Below, in pieces: positions 17,176-25,585 of a DNA stretch of 64,000 nt. The notes under the pieces are model-generated. The model was not told where the DNA came from. It did no database searches and was given only the letters and a program-made list of their open reading frames with translations. The stretch covers positions 42,442-106,441 of the forward strand of contig CAZECG010000005.1 in NCBI GenBank assembly GCA_964510535.1, read 5' to 3'. Source of the DNA: JAJPXC01 sp964510535 (lineage in GTDB: Bacteria; Bacteroidota; Bacteroidia; Bacteroidales; Muribaculaceae). The position numbers were made by a program, and so were the translations under genes. Every line of letters starts with the position of its first letter. Within the stretch, counting starts at the first letter, position 1.

Positions 17176-17749
17176 TCCGGTCAAGGGAATCACCGTCTAT
17201 TGCGCGTCGAGCGAGCGGGTCGCCCCACACTATGTGGCTGAGGCGACCCGGCTCGGCCGTGCCATTGCCGAGACAGGGCTGCCGCTGATAACGGGTGCCG
17301 GGTGTATGGGCCTGATGGGGGCGGTGAATGACGCCGCCATATCGGCGGGTGGCGAGACAATCGGGGTGATACCTCGTTTCATGGTTGACCGCGGTTGGCA
17401 CCACCTCGGACTATCCCGGCTTGAAGTCACCCCCGATATGCACATCCGCAAGGAGACAATGGCCCGCCTTTCGCGAGCTGCGATAGCTTTGCCCGGTGGC
17501 TTCGGAACGTTGGAGGAGCTTCTGGAAATCATCACATGGCGTCAGCTCGGCCTATATGACGGCAACATCGTGATAATGAACATCGACGGCTACTATGACC
17601 GGTTGCTTGCGATGATTAGCCATGCCGTCGACGAGCGGTTTATTCCCGCCGACCATGAATCACTTTTCTCGGTCGCTTCCACGGTGGAACAGGCGGTTGA
17701 GCTGGCCTTGTGCGCTCCACACCCCCCTACCCTTTCGCCAAAATTCTGA
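17162..17749 (+). CDS. LOG-family Rossmann protein (TIGR00730)
   Basis: Members of this family hydrolyse nucleoside 5'-monophosphates at the N-glycosidic bond; they were long mis-called lysine decarboxylases and include cytokinin-activating enzymes. Diagnostic motifs are TGAGCMGLMGAVNDAA near residue 42, and the PGGFGTLEEL motif near residue 111 that carries the catalytic Glu. The length of 195 residues is typical. The ATG lies inside the end of the amylase gene, so it is translationally coupled to it. The physiological substrate in bacteria of this group is not known. Confidence 0.9.
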   Translation: MSTNNPVKGITVYCASSERVAPHYVAEATRLGRAIAETGLPLITGAGCMGLMGAVNDAAISAGGETIGVIPRFMVDRGWHHLGLSRLEVTPDMHIRKETMARLSRAAIALPGGFGTLEELLEIITWRQLGLYDGNIVIMNIDGYYDRLLAMISHAVDERFIPADHESLFSVASTVEQAVELALCAPHPPTLSPKF

Positions 17750-17760
17750 TTATCATAGCA

Positions 17761-18639
17761 ATGCCGCCATCCAACGATACGCTCCAAACTCCGTTTGACA
17801 CCATTGTGATTACAGTGGATTCGGTTGTCGCAACGGATAGTGCGGCCTGCGTCGCACTTCCGTGGGAGCAATCTGTGTGCCGCGAAGAGGAAGCCCCGTC
17901 ATCGGCTTACGAACGCATGGAGTGCAGGTCGTTGGAGACCACCTACCTGTCGGGCCTCCCCGCTGTGCCGCGGCAGCCGTGCGTCGCGACCGATTCCGGG
18001 ATACTGACGTTGCTGACGGTGATGTTTCTGTTTGTGGCGTTCAATTTCAAGCATTGCGCGAAGCTGTTCAGGGTGCTTGCGGTTGATATGTGGTCGGTGC
18101 GCCGCCGCGCCAATGCGTTTGATGACCCGACGGCCAACGAAACACGCGTGCTCGTGGCGCTCTTGTTTCAATTGTGGGTGTGCGAGGGGCTACTGGCTTA
18201 CGCCGCCCTCAGCGGTCTCGGCTATATCGCCGCCTCGGCCTCGATATTCAAGCCCATAGTGGCATTGTCGGGTATAGCGGGTGTCTACTATCTGTTGCAG
18301 CTTGTGGCCTATCGGTTTGTGGGCTATCTGTTCACCGACCCCATCGGGGCTTCGCAATGGGTCAAGGGCTTTAACTCGTCGCAGGCGTTTCTCGGCATCG
18401 CATTGATGGCCCCGACGTTGGTCACCGTCTTTTATCCATCGGCTACCGACGCCATGCTTTGGACTGCCTCAGGCCTGTATATAGCAGCACGCATGATGTT
18501 TATAATTAAGGGATTTAGAATTTTTTACCACAATTTCCCGTCGTTGCTTTATTTTATTTTGTACCTTTGCGCCTTGGAATTGGTACCCCTGATTCTGTTG
18601 GCTTCTGCAGTGACCGATTTGAGCCTATTTTTGAGCTGA
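17761..18639 (+). CDS. DUF4271 membrane protein, 292 aa
   Basis: The N-terminal 75 residues are hydrophilic; about six to seven membrane segments follow, ending with the strongly conserved type of segment FRIFYHNFPSLLYFILYLCALELVPL that marks DUF4271. The family is confined to Bacteroidota and has no known biochemical function; it is usually found just before a HemD-like gene, as here. I chose the ATG at 17761; the frame is open back to a GTG at 17710 inside the LOG gene, which would add 17 residues without resemblance to a signal. Probably an inner-membrane protein. Confidence 0.82.
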   Translation: MPPSNDTLQTPFDTIVITVDSVVATDSAACVALPWEQSVCREEEAPSSAYERMECRSLETTYLSGLPAVPRQPCVATDSGILTLLTVMFLFVAFNFKHCAKLFRVLAVDMWSVRRRANAFDDPTANETRVLVALLFQLWVCEGLLAYAALSGLGYIAASASIFKPIVALSGIAGVYYLLQLVAYRFVGYLFTDPIGASQWVKGFNSSQAFLGIALMAPTLVTVFYPSATDAMLWTASGLYIAARMMFIIKGFRIFYHNFPSLLYFILYLCALELVPLILLASAVTDLSLFLS

Positions 18640-18675
18640 GAAGCCGATTAAGCAACAAATCATAACGACGAGATA

Positions 18676-19434
18676 GTGAAAATAAAAAAAGTATTAGTTT
18701 CCCAACCGAAACCGGCCTCTGATAAATCACCATACTACGAAATCGCGGAAAAATATGGCGTAGAGATAGAGTTCCGCCCCTTTATTAAAGTAGAGGGCTT
18801 GTCGGCGAAAGAGTTTCGTCAGTCGAAGATTTCCATATCAGATTTCACTGCCATAATTTTCACGGCGCGCACGGCCGTAGACCATTTCTTCCGTCTGTGT
18901 GAGGAGATGCGCATAAGCATTCCCGACACTATGAAATATTTCTGCACCACCGAGTCGATAGCTCTGTATCTGCAGAAGTATATCATCTATCGCAAGCGCA
19001 AGATATTTCATGGCAACACGGGCAAGCTCGACGATTTGTTGCCCTACCTTAACAAACACAACAAAGAGCGTTTCCTTTATGCCGTCAGCGATGTGCATAA
19101 AGATGACACCAACATTCTTGACAGCAACCACATCAACTACACAAAGGCGGTGATGTATCGCACGGTCAGCAACGATTTCGGACCCGATGAGGCGTTTGAC
19201 TACGATATGCTACTGTTTTTCAGCCCGTCGGGAATCGCCTCGCTTTTGAAAAATTTCCCCCGGTTCGAGCAGAATGAAATCAAGATAGGCTGTTTAGGCC
19301 CGACAACCGCCAAGGCGGTGCGTGATGCCGGTCTGCGTCTCGACCTTGAGGCTCCGTCGGCCAAAGCTCCGTCAATGACAGCCGCTCTCGACCTGTTTCT
19401 GAAAGAGGAGGCCGCCGGAAATCGCGCCAAATAG
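18676..19434 (+). CDS. HemD-like uroporphyrinogen-III synthase family protein, 252 aa
   Basis: The two-domain HemD fold is recognisable from the N-terminal KVLVSQPKP, the IFTARTAVDHFFRL segment near residue 56 and the C-terminal LFFSPSGIASLLKNF near residue 177, followed by GCLGPTTAKAV. The start is a GTG. In heme-making bacteria this enzyme cyclises hydroxymethylbilane, but no other tetrapyrrole gene is in the window, and it is sandwiched between DUF4271 and rnpA as in many Bacteroidales. The biochemical role here is therefore uncertain; fold assignment is firm. Confidence 0.82.
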   Translation: MKIKKVLVSQPKPASDKSPYYEIAEKYGVEIEFRPFIKVEGLSAKEFRQSKISISDFTAIIFTARTAVDHFFRLCEEMRISIPDTMKYFCTTESIALYLQKYIIYRKRKIFHGNTGKLDDLLPYLNKHNKERFLYAVSDVHKDDTNILDSNHINYTKAVMYRTVSNDFGPDEAFDYDMLLFFSPSGIASLLKNFPRFEQNEIKIGCLGPTTAKAVRDAGLRLDLEAPSAKAPSMTAALDLFLKEEAAGNRAK

Positions 19435-19439
19435 GAATA

Positions 19440-19859
19440 ATGAAGCAATTCGGTCTTCCAAAACGTCAAAAGCTGTGTAGCGAAACGGCAATAGATATGC
19501 TGTTTTCCCCCACCGCTGCCGGCGCGGAGGCCGCTTTATGCTACCCTCTCCGCGGCGTGTGGCGCGTCAACGCAGGGCGACGTGATGGTGAGGATGCGCT
19601 TCGATTTCTGATTTCAGTTCCTAAGAAGCGTCTGCGCCGTGCCGTCGACAGGGTTAAGATGCGCCGTCGCGTGCGCGAGGCGTTCCGTCTTAACCAGCAC
19701 GCTTATCCGTCGCTAAAGTCGAGTTCCATTGATTTCGGCATAATCTATGTGGCCGACAGACTGCTCCCCTACCCTAATGTGGAACGCGCCCTCAATCGGC
19801 TGATGATGAAGATGTCGGCAGAGCCGGAAAAGGATACGGCATCACCGCGTGAGTCATGA
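19440..19859 (+). CDS. rnpA: Ribonuclease P protein component
   Basis: The protein subunit binds the 5' leader of pre-tRNA and supports the catalytic RNA. The RNR-type signature is present as KMRRRVREAFRLNQ near residue 78, preceded by FLISVPKKRLRRAVDR. It is 139 residues long and overlaps yidD by 4 bases. The usual neighbour rpmH is absent, and dnaA is not in the window; in this group rnpA is typically found with the HemD-like gene instead. Confidence 0.92.
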   Translation: MKQFGLPKRQKLCSETAIDMLFSPTAAGAEAALCYPLRGVWRVNAGRRDGEDALRFLISVPKKRLRRAVDRVKMRRRVREAFRLNQHAYPSLKSSSIDFGIIYVADRLLPYPNVERALNRLMMKMSAEPEKDTASPRES

Positions 19860-20089
19860 CGGGTCGCCTCGGACGGTTGGCCGCCCAACTGCTGATTTTA
19901 CCCATAAGATTTTATCAACTCTGCATCTCCCCGATGCTACCGCCGTCGTGTCGGTTCTCCCCGACGTGCAGCCAATATGCAGTGGAAGCTTTGCGCCGTC
20001 ACGGGCCGTTGAAGGGTCTGTGGCTCGCCGTGAGACGCATAGCGCGGTGCCACCCCTGGGGAGGGAGCGGCTATGACCCTGTGCCATGA
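19856..20089 (+). CDS. yidD: Membrane protein insertion efficiency factor YidD
   Basis: A 77-residue amphipathic protein with the invariant pattern IRFYQLCISPMLPPSCRFSPTCSQYAVEAL, followed by RRIARCHPWGGSGYDPVP, which is diagnostic of YidD. It aids YidC-dependent membrane insertion at the inner membrane. It is coupled by 4-base overlaps to rnpA before it and to the TatD-like gene after it. Confidence 0.95.
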   Translation: MTGRLGRLAAQLLILPIRFYQLCISPMLPPSCRFSPTCSQYAVEALRRHGPLKGLWLAVRRIARCHPWGGSGYDPVP

Positions 20090-20679
20090 CCGATAGGCTG
20101 ATAGATATACACACCCATGATTTGACTGCCTCCGCCCCTTCGATTATCTCGGTGGAGCCGGGAGCTGAATTTATCCCCGGGAAACGTTATTCCGTGGGCA
20201 TCCATCCCTATACCCTCGGAAGCGGTGGCACCCCCGACACGGGGCGGCTTAGGGCTGATGCCGAACGCCCCGAGGTGGTCGCGATAGGCGAGGCGGGAAT
20301 TGACCGTCTGAAAGGTGGCTTGATTGAGCGGCAATTGGATATTCTGAGGGTTCACATTGAGATTAGCGAACAGCTCGGTAAGCCGCTTATTATGCACGTT
20401 GTGAAAGGTTTTGCTGAAGTTATCGCGCTTAGAATCGAATTGAAGCCGCGGCAGCGGTGGATAGTGCATGGCTTCCGCGGCAAGCCCGAGCTTGCCCGGG
20501 AGTTGCTGCGCCATGGGTTTGACCTGTCGCTTGGCGAGCGGTTTAACAGCCGCGCCGCGGCTATGATTCCCGCCGACCGGCTGTGGATCGAGACCGATAC
20601 CTCGCCGCTGTCCATCGCCGAAATAGCCACCCGCGTGGGTTCATGCCGTGAAGACGGTTGGCGATTTGGGCAAGTTTAG
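20086..20679 (+). CDS. Short TatD-family metal-dependent hydrolase, 197 aa
   Basis: The metal-binding set of TatD enzymes can be followed: HxH in IDIHTHD, Glu in AIGEAGID, His in IMHVVKG, His in IVHGFRG and Asp in WIETDTSP. The protein is about 60 residues shorter than usual 250-260 residue TatD nucleases, with loops removed around residues 25-50, which is common in Bacteroidales. Likely a cytoplasmic 3'-5' exonuclease or related phosphodiesterase; the exact substrate is unknown. Confidence 0.85.
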   Translation: MTDRLIDIHTHDLTASAPSIISVEPGAEFIPGKRYSVGIHPYTLGSGGTPDTGRLRADAERPEVVAIGEAGIDRLKGGLIERQLDILRVHIEISEQLGKPLIMHVVKGFAEVIALRIELKPRQRWIVHGFRGKPELARELLRHGFDLSLGERFNSRAAAMIPADRLWIETDTSPLSIAEIATRVGSCREDGWRFGQV

Positions 20680-20688
20680 TTACCTTTG
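20658..20688 (+). promoter_or_regulatory. Promoter of the flippase-like gene
   Basis: -33 candidate TTGG (20658-20661), a 19-base spacer, and -7 TACCTTTG (20681-20688); the start codon is 31 bases further on. It overlaps the end of the TatD-like gene. Confidence 0.55.
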
Positions 20689-20719
20689 TGCCTGTTAACC
20701 CTGCATCATTTATCCTGCG

Positions 20720-21781
20720 ATGGAACAAACAGAAACGAAAAAGAAGTCGATAGTCGGGGCGGTGTTGAAATATGTTGTGCCGCTTGTTATTACCGTCGGA
20801 CTTTGCTATATGCTTTTTTCTAAGGTCGATTTCCGCGAGATGGTTGAAATCATCAAGCGCGATTGCGACTTTTGGTGGATTGGTCTCGCTTTGTTCATAA
20901 GCATATTTTCCCACGTTTTCAGGGCCATGAGATGGCGCATACAACTTGAAGCCCTCAACATCCCTACGCCGTTGGCACCGTTAGTCTACAGCATCTTCGG
21001 AACGTATGCCGTCAATCTGGTGTTTCCGCGGCTCGGCGAGGTGTGGCGCACCGGTTACATAGCTCAGCGTCAGCGCGCTTCGTTCACCACGGTGTTTGGC
21101 TCGATGGTGGCCGACCGTCTTGCCGATACGGTGACGGTGGCTCTGCTGACGTTGGTGACTTTTTTGCTTGCGAGCGGTGCGTTTATTGATTATGTAAAGA
21201 CTAACCCCGCCGCCTATGAGGGGCTTATGGCTTTGGCGACATCGCCGTGGCTGTGGCTTGCCGTGGCTGTGGCTATCGCCGCCGTGTGGTGGCTGTTCGC
21301 GGTCAAGCGCGAAAACAAGTTGGTCAAGAGGGTGCTGGCTACGGTCAAGAACCTTTGGGACGGCTTTGCCGTGGTGGCAAAGATGGACGGCAAGGGGCGA
21401 TGGCTTTTCTTGACGTTTATGATATGGGATTGCTATTTCACGCAGCTCTATGTGGCGTTTTTCGCTTTCCCGTTCACTGCCGAGGTGGTGGCTGAGCATG
21501 GCGCGCTGGCGGTGCTGGTGTGCTTCGCCCTGTCGAGCATCGCGATGGGTGTGCCGTCAAACGGCGGTATCGGCCCGTGGCAGTACGCCATAATCTTCGG
21601 TCTTGCCATCTATATGCCGGAGGGGGCCGACAAGGAGCTTTTCACTGCCAACTCGACGGCGTTTGCCAACCTCGTTCTGGGCGCTCAGACGTGCCTGTTA
21701 ATCGTTTTGGGACTTTGGACGTTCGTTTATATAGCTTTGAGCAAAAAACGCGGCTCTGCGGGTTTAAAATCGGCTGAATGA
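20720..21781 (+). CDS. Lysylphosphatidylglycerol-synthase TM region family protein (UPF0104)
   Basis: A polytopic inner-membrane protein of 353 residues with about eight membrane segments. The conserved FPRLGEVWRTGYIAQRQ near residue 105, FGSMVADRLADT near residue 127 and GVPSNGGIGPWQYA near residue 275 are signatures of the flippase-like domain shared by MprF and YbhN proteins. There is no lysyl-transferase domain, so it is a stand-alone flippase-like protein; a lipid-flipping role is inferred from the family. It overlaps the next frame by 4 bases. Confidence 0.88.
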   Translation: MEQTETKKKSIVGAVLKYVVPLVITVGLCYMLFSKVDFREMVEIIKRDCDFWWIGLALFISIFSHVFRAMRWRIQLEALNIPTPLAPLVYSIFGTYAVNLVFPRLGEVWRTGYIAQRQRASFTTVFGSMVADRLADTVTVALLTLVTFLLASGAFIDYVKTNPAAYEGLMALATSPWLWLAVAVAIAAVWWLFAVKRENKLVKRVLATVKNLWDGFAVVAKMDGKGRWLFLTFMIWDCYFTQLYVAFFAFPFTAEVVAEHGALAVLVCFALSSIAMGVPSNGGIGPWQYAIIFGLAIYMPEGADKELFTANSTAFANLVLGAQTCLLIVLGLWTFVYIALSKKRGSAGLKSAE

Positions 21782-22268
21782 TGAAACCCGACTATTTCCT
21801 TGACGATGACGGCGACAAGGTTTGCGACGCGGATAACGCCGGCGGCGTAATAGATTTTGAAAATGAAGATGAGTCGACGAGCGACGGTGTGACCGCTATG
21901 CGCCGCTCGGGCGGCGTTGTGAAATGGGTGGTGCTGGTTGTCGGGGTTGTGCTCGGCTCAGTGGCTTATCTGCGTTATGGCACTCCGTTTGTGAGCGGGG
22001 TTACCGATGAGGTCTCATCTTGTCGGTGCAGTGCGAGGGCTATCTGTTTAAAACCGTTGAAGGGGAGATGGTGAGCCGCCGCGAGCTTGTGGGCAGCGGC
22101 TTGGTGCATAGTGTCAAGTGGCGGTTTAGCGTCGATGACGAGGCGCTGTTTGAGCCGTTACAGCGTGCCAAGTTGTCGGGGAAGCCGTTGACTGTCGAGG
22201 TGGAGCGTTACCGCGGCGCTTTGCCCTGGCGCGGCTCCTCGACAACGGTTATCACGGCTGTAAAGTAG
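21778..22268 (+). pseudogene. Single-span membrane protein gene broken by a frameshift
   Basis: Two frames seem to be one gene. The first (21778-22074) has an acidic N-terminus (DYFLDDDGDKVCDADN), then one membrane helix VVKWVVLVVGVVLGSVAYL, and loses sense after about TDEV near 22014. The second (from TTG at 22020 to 22268) continues with SVQCEGYLFKTVEGE and a plausible soluble domain ending at 22268. A -1 shift, equivalent to one lost base, around 22014-22020 would give a continuous product of about 163 residues. No slippery heptamer is visible, so a real deletion or a sequencing error is likelier than programmed frameshifting. The function is unknown. Confidence 0.6.
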
Positions 22269-22290
22269 TGGTTAAAGTTTGATAAAGAAA

Positions 22291-22315
22291 AGGGACACAC
22301 TGACCGTGCGTCCCT
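22291..22315 (-). terminator. Terminator of the outer-membrane barrel gene
   Basis: AGGGACACAC (22291-22300), loop TGACC, GTGCGTCCCT (22306-22315): a 10-base stem with one mismatch. Read on the minus strand it is followed by TTTTCTTT. Confidence 0.7.
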
Positions 22316-22350
22316 CTCCCATAAATGAATTTGATATTATTCTTATATTA

Positions 22351-23076
22351 TCAGAAAGTGTAGCCGACATTAACAGTCAGATTTCCTGTGTTGATTTTTG
22401 CTGATTTTCCGTTGAATTTTTGTGAGTATGCGGCGATGAAGTCTGTGCCGTAGCTAACGCCGAGGTAAATCGGTTTGTATTGGACGCCAACACCGATGTG
22501 CCATCCCATTTGGAATCTGTTTCCTGTCCCGTCGTCTCCGAAGGCCTCTTCCATATCGTTTTCTGAGAACAATGAGACCCAATCGCCTTCTTCTGATATA
22601 TCATCTACGCTTACCTTTTGCTTGAGTTTGGTAACGATATTGAATTTGAAATTCAGTCCGGCATAGGGTGCTATCGTGACATCTTCAGATGCGGCTATCC
22701 GGTAGACGAAGTTGACAGGAACTTGTAGATTGACATTCTGTGCTTTAAGCTCATATTTCCCCGAATAATAGTCGTAACCGTCCGTGAGCATGGCTTTGGT
22801 GTCGGTTGAGCCAACCCCAAAATTAGCATTAATTCCTGTTTCGATGAAAATCGGGGTTGATTGGCTGAGGCTGAAACCGTGGATGTAGTTGATTCCGACT
22901 CCGTTGAGTGATATTCCGTCGATGAGCCCTTCAAATGCTCCGTCTTTTAACCAGTCGTTGAACCCGAAATGGTTATTGTTGTAGGAAATTCCAATGCGGT
23001 TGTAGTCTTCGGCTGATGCTGAGGAAATGGCAAAAGCCGAGAAAGCGGCGATGAGCAGGGGTTTAAAAAGTTTCAT
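22351..23076 (-). CDS. Outer-membrane beta-barrel protein, 241 aa
   Basis: A signal peptide (MKLFKPLLIAAFSAFAISSASA) is followed by alternating hydrophobic residues typical of a small porin-like barrel, and the C-terminus ends with an aromatic residue (VNVGYTF), the usual beta-signal. It probably belongs to the OmpW/PorT-like small barrels; no enzymatic motif is seen. I prefer the ATG at 23076 over the one at 23109, because it gives a clean signal peptide and the extra 11 residues overlap the -7 element. Confidence 0.83.
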   Translation of the reverse strand: MKLFKPLLIAAFSAFAISSASAEDYNRIGISYNNNHFGFNDWLKDGAFEGLIDGISLNGVGINYIHGFSLSQSTPIFIETGINANFGVGSTDTKAMLTDGYDYYSGKYELKAQNVNLQVPVNFVYRIAASEDVTIAPYAGLNFKFNIVTKLKQKVSVDDISEEGDWVSLFSENDMEEAFGDDGTGNRFQMGWHIGVGVQYKPIYLGVSYGTDFIAAYSQKFNGKSAKINTGNLTVNVGYTF

Positions 23077-23106
23077 AATTACGAATTTTAAGTTAATAAA
23101 TATTCG

Positions 23107-23114
23107 CAAATGTA
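23107..23114 (-). promoter_or_regulatory. -7 element for the outer-membrane barrel gene
   Basis: TACATTTG on the minus strand, 30 bases before the chosen start at 23076. This supports the shorter start codon. Confidence 0.55.
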
Positions 23115-23174
23115 AACAAAAGAGAGCGGTTTTACCCCCCCCATAGGTTAAAATAGGTTAATGTTTAGTGGGGA

Positions 23175-23807
23175 TTAGAGTTGGCCTTGCTCGACGAGCG
23201 TGGCGACGCGTTCGATAATCGCGTCTTGCTCGTTTTTATCGGGGTTGTAGTCTCCTTTTAGGTTTACGCCGAACAGCCGCCCGAATCCTTGCCAGAAAGT
23301 GGCTCTGAACGAGCCGAGAAAGGCTTTGAGTATGTCGTAGCTCGATTGGTTGGTCTCGCGCCTGACGAGTTTAATCAACGTTTTGGCTTGATTTTTAGTG
23401 AATTTTTTCAGGATAGGTTTGTATTGCTTGAATACATCGCTTTCCATCTGTTTGAGGTGCCGCTCCCGTTCCTGTTGGGTGGGGAATGTGGCGATGTATT
23501 CGTATGTTTCGATTAGCGTCTCGGAGATGAGTTTGGCGTAGGGTAGGGCGCGCTTTACGTCGCGCACGGTGCGCCAATAGAAATCCTCTTGCTTTTTGTT
23601 TTTGAATTTCAGAGGGGGGAATACGGTTATCTCATTGAATACCAAGACGAGAACCGTGTCGCCTTGCTCGGTGACATGGTGGTATTTGCCTTGATAGACG
23701 GGCCGCCGGGCTGATGGCGGTTGGGCGTTGGCGACATCTTGGGCTGAAAGCTGAAATGCCGTTAGGGTTAGCAGGAGAGGGATAATATGCCTTAGGGGGC
23801 TAATCAT
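23175..23807 (-). CDS. DUF4294 exported protein, 210 aa
   Basis: A signal peptide of about 22 residues (ending AFQLSAQ) precedes the DUF4294 domain, recognisable from LVFNEITVFPPLKFKNKKQEDFYWR-like text near residues 56-80 (FPPLKFKNKKQ) and a long charged helical middle part with KFTKNQAKTLIKLVRRE. The family is restricted to Bacteroidota and of unknown function; the protein is probably periplasmic. It overlaps the end of nadB by 8 bases and should be co-transcribed with it. Confidence 0.85.
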   Translation of the reverse strand: MISPLRHIIPLLLTLTAFQLSAQDVANAQPPSARRPVYQGKYHHVTEQGDTVLVLVFNEITVFPPLKFKNKKQEDFYWRTVRDVKRALPYAKLISETLIETYEYIATFPTQQERERHLKQMESDVFKQYKPILKKFTKNQAKTLIKLVRRETNQSSYDILKAFLGSFRATFWQGFGRLFGVNLKGDYNPDKNEQDAIIERVATLVEQGQL

Positions 23808-25374
23808 GTTTTTTCGGCGGGTAGTCGAGGGTGTAGTGCAGCCCGCGTGATTCCTTGCGTTCCTTGGCTTGGCGCATGATGAGGTATCCGACGTTGATGA
23901 TGTTGCGCAGCTCGCAGATTTCGCGAGAGGCTTTTGAGCATTTAAACAGTCGTTCGGTTTCCTCGTAGAGGATGTCGAGGCGGTTCCACGCTCGGTCGAG
24001 GCGCAGGTTGCTTCTGACGATACCGACGTAAGTGCCCATAATCTGGTTCACTTCCTTGATGCTCTGGGTGATTAGCACCATTTCCTCGGGGTGTCGGGTG
24101 CCTTCGTCGTTCCATGACGGGACATCGGTGCGGAATGAGTATCCGGCGAGGTGGTCGATGGCGTGTCGGGCGGCGGCTTCGGCATAGACAACGGCTTCAA
24201 TCAGCGAGTTGGAAGCGAGGCGGTTGCCGCCGTGGAGCCCGGTGCATGAACATTCGCCGACGGCGTAAAGGCGTTTAATCGACGACTCGCCGTTGTAGTC
24301 GACTTTGATGCCGCCGCAGAGGTAGTGGGCGGCTGGGGCTACGGGGATGTAGTCGCGTGTGATGTCGATGCCGAGCGAGAGGCATTTTTGGTATATGTTG
24401 GGGAAGTGTTTTTTAGTTTCCTCGGGATCTTTGTGTGTGACGTCGAGGTAGACGTGGTCGTCGCCGTTTTGCTTCATCTCAGAGTCGATGGCGCGTGCGA
24501 CGATGTCGCGCGGGGCGAGCGACAGGCGGGGGTCATACTTGTGCATAAACTCCTCCCCCTTGAGGTTGCGAAGCACCGCTCCGTATCCGCGCATGGCCTC
24601 GGTGATGAGGAACGACGGGCGGTCGCCGGGGTGGTAGAGGGCTGTGGGGTGGAACTGTATGAACTCCATATCCTTGACGGTGCCTTTGGCGCGGTAGACC
24701 ATCGCGATGCCGTCGCCTGTGGCGACGAGGGGGTTGGTGGTGGTCTGGTAGACGGCTCCGACACCGCCTGTGGCCATCAGCGTGACTTTGGCGAGGAATG
24801 TGTCGACTTTGCCGTTTTGCGGGTTCAGGACGTAGGCTCCGTAGCAGGTGATGTCGGGTGTGCGGCGTGTCACGATTTTTCCGAGGTGGTGCTGCGTTAT
24901 TATCTCGATTGCGAAGTGGCCTTCGAAGATGTCGATATTGTGGTTGTCGCGTACGGCTTTTATGAGGCTCTGTTGGATTTCGTAGCCGGTGTTGTCGGCG
25001 TGGTGAAGTATGCGGAACTCAGAGTGTCCGCCCTCGCGGTGGAGGTCAAACGAGCCGTCTTCTTTTTTGTCGAAGTCGACCCCCCAGCCTATAAGTTCCT
25101 TAATCTGAGCCGGGGCTTGGGTGACGACCTTTCTGACGGCTTCAGGGTCGCTGAGCCAGTCGCCGGCAATCATAGTGTCCTCGATGTGTTTGTCGAAATC
25201 GTCGACTTGGAGGTTTGTCACCGAAGCCACGCCTCCTTGCGCCAGGGCGGTGTTGGCTTCGTCGAGTGTCGTTTTGCAAATGAGTGCAACGCGCCCGGTC
25301 TGTGCCACTTTCAAAGCGAAGCTCATTCCGGCGATGCCGGAGCCAATCACGAGATAATCATACTGATGGGTCAT
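23800..25374 (-). CDS. nadB: L-aspartate oxidase
   Basis: Oxidises L-aspartate to iminoaspartate in de novo NAD synthesis; NadA then makes quinolinate. The FAD-binding start YLVIGSGIAGMSFALKVA, the ANTALAQGGVAS segment near residue 46, EFIQFHPTALY near residue 240 and the C-terminal helical domain are all present in 524 residues. I chose the ATG at 25374; the frame is open upstream to 25431, but that extension lies across the -7 promoter element. nadA and nadC are not in the window. Confidence 0.95.
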   Translation of the reverse strand: MTHQYDYLVIGSGIAGMSFALKVAQTGRVALICKTTLDEANTALAQGGVASVTNLQVDDFDKHIEDTMIAGDWLSDPEAVRKVVTQAPAQIKELIGWGVDFDKKEDGSFDLHREGGHSEFRILHHADNTGYEIQQSLIKAVRDNHNIDIFEGHFAIEIITQHHLGKIVTRRTPDITCYGAYVLNPQNGKVDTFLAKVTLMATGGVGAVYQTTTNPLVATGDGIAMVYRAKGTVKDMEFIQFHPTALYHPGDRPSFLITEAMRGYGAVLRNLKGEEFMHKYDPRLSLAPRDIVARAIDSEMKQNGDDHVYLDVTHKDPEETKKHFPNIYQKCLSLGIDITRDYIPVAPAAHYLCGGIKVDYNGESSIKRLYAVGECSCTGLHGGNRLASNSLIEAVVYAEAAARHAIDHLAGYSFRTDVPSWNDEGTRHPEEMVLITQSIKEVNQIMGTYVGIVRSNLRLDRAWNRLDILYEETERLFKCSKASREICELRNIINVGYLIMRQAKERKESRGLHYTLDYPPKKHD

Positions 25375-25428
25375 GCTATCAAGAATTTTGTCGTCGGGGT
25401 CTCGGCGAATCTGCCGTTGACCGCACCG

Positions 25429-25436
25429 CAAAATTA
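25429..25436 (-). promoter_or_regulatory. -7 element of the nadB promoter
   Basis: TAATTTTG on the minus strand, about 55 bases before the nadB start. Confidence 0.5.
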
Positions 25437-25518
25437 CAGTAAACCTTGCCTAAAACCAAAAAAAACGTTATCGAAGGCTCGGCTGCCGTCATAGGGTTGT
25501 CGCAACCCCATAAAACGG

Positions 25519-25549
25519 AAGGCGCGCCGAGCGATTTACGGCGCGCCTT
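25519..25549 (-). terminator. Strong hairpin after the phosphodiester-glycosidase gene
   Basis: Perfect 11-base stem AAGGCGCGCCG (25519-25529) with CGGCGCGCCTT (25539-25549) and a 9-base loop. On the minus strand it is followed by CCGTTTTA. A second small hairpin, TCAGC/GCTGA, lies at about 25556-25570. Confidence 0.65.
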
Positions 25550-25585
25550 GAGAGTCAGCTTGAGGCTGATGGTGGGGTGTATGCG

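Noticed and set aside
22014..22024. Programmed -1 frameshifting at the broken membrane protein gene
   Set aside because: No X-XXY-YYZ slippery sequence or clear downstream structure is visible; a one-base deletion or sequence error explains it more simply.
24325..25494. 389-codon plus-strand ORF opposite nadB
   Set aside because: It lies entirely antisense to the well-supported nadB gene; its Val/Asp/Gly-rich text is what GC-rich third positions give on the other strand, and no family is recognisable.
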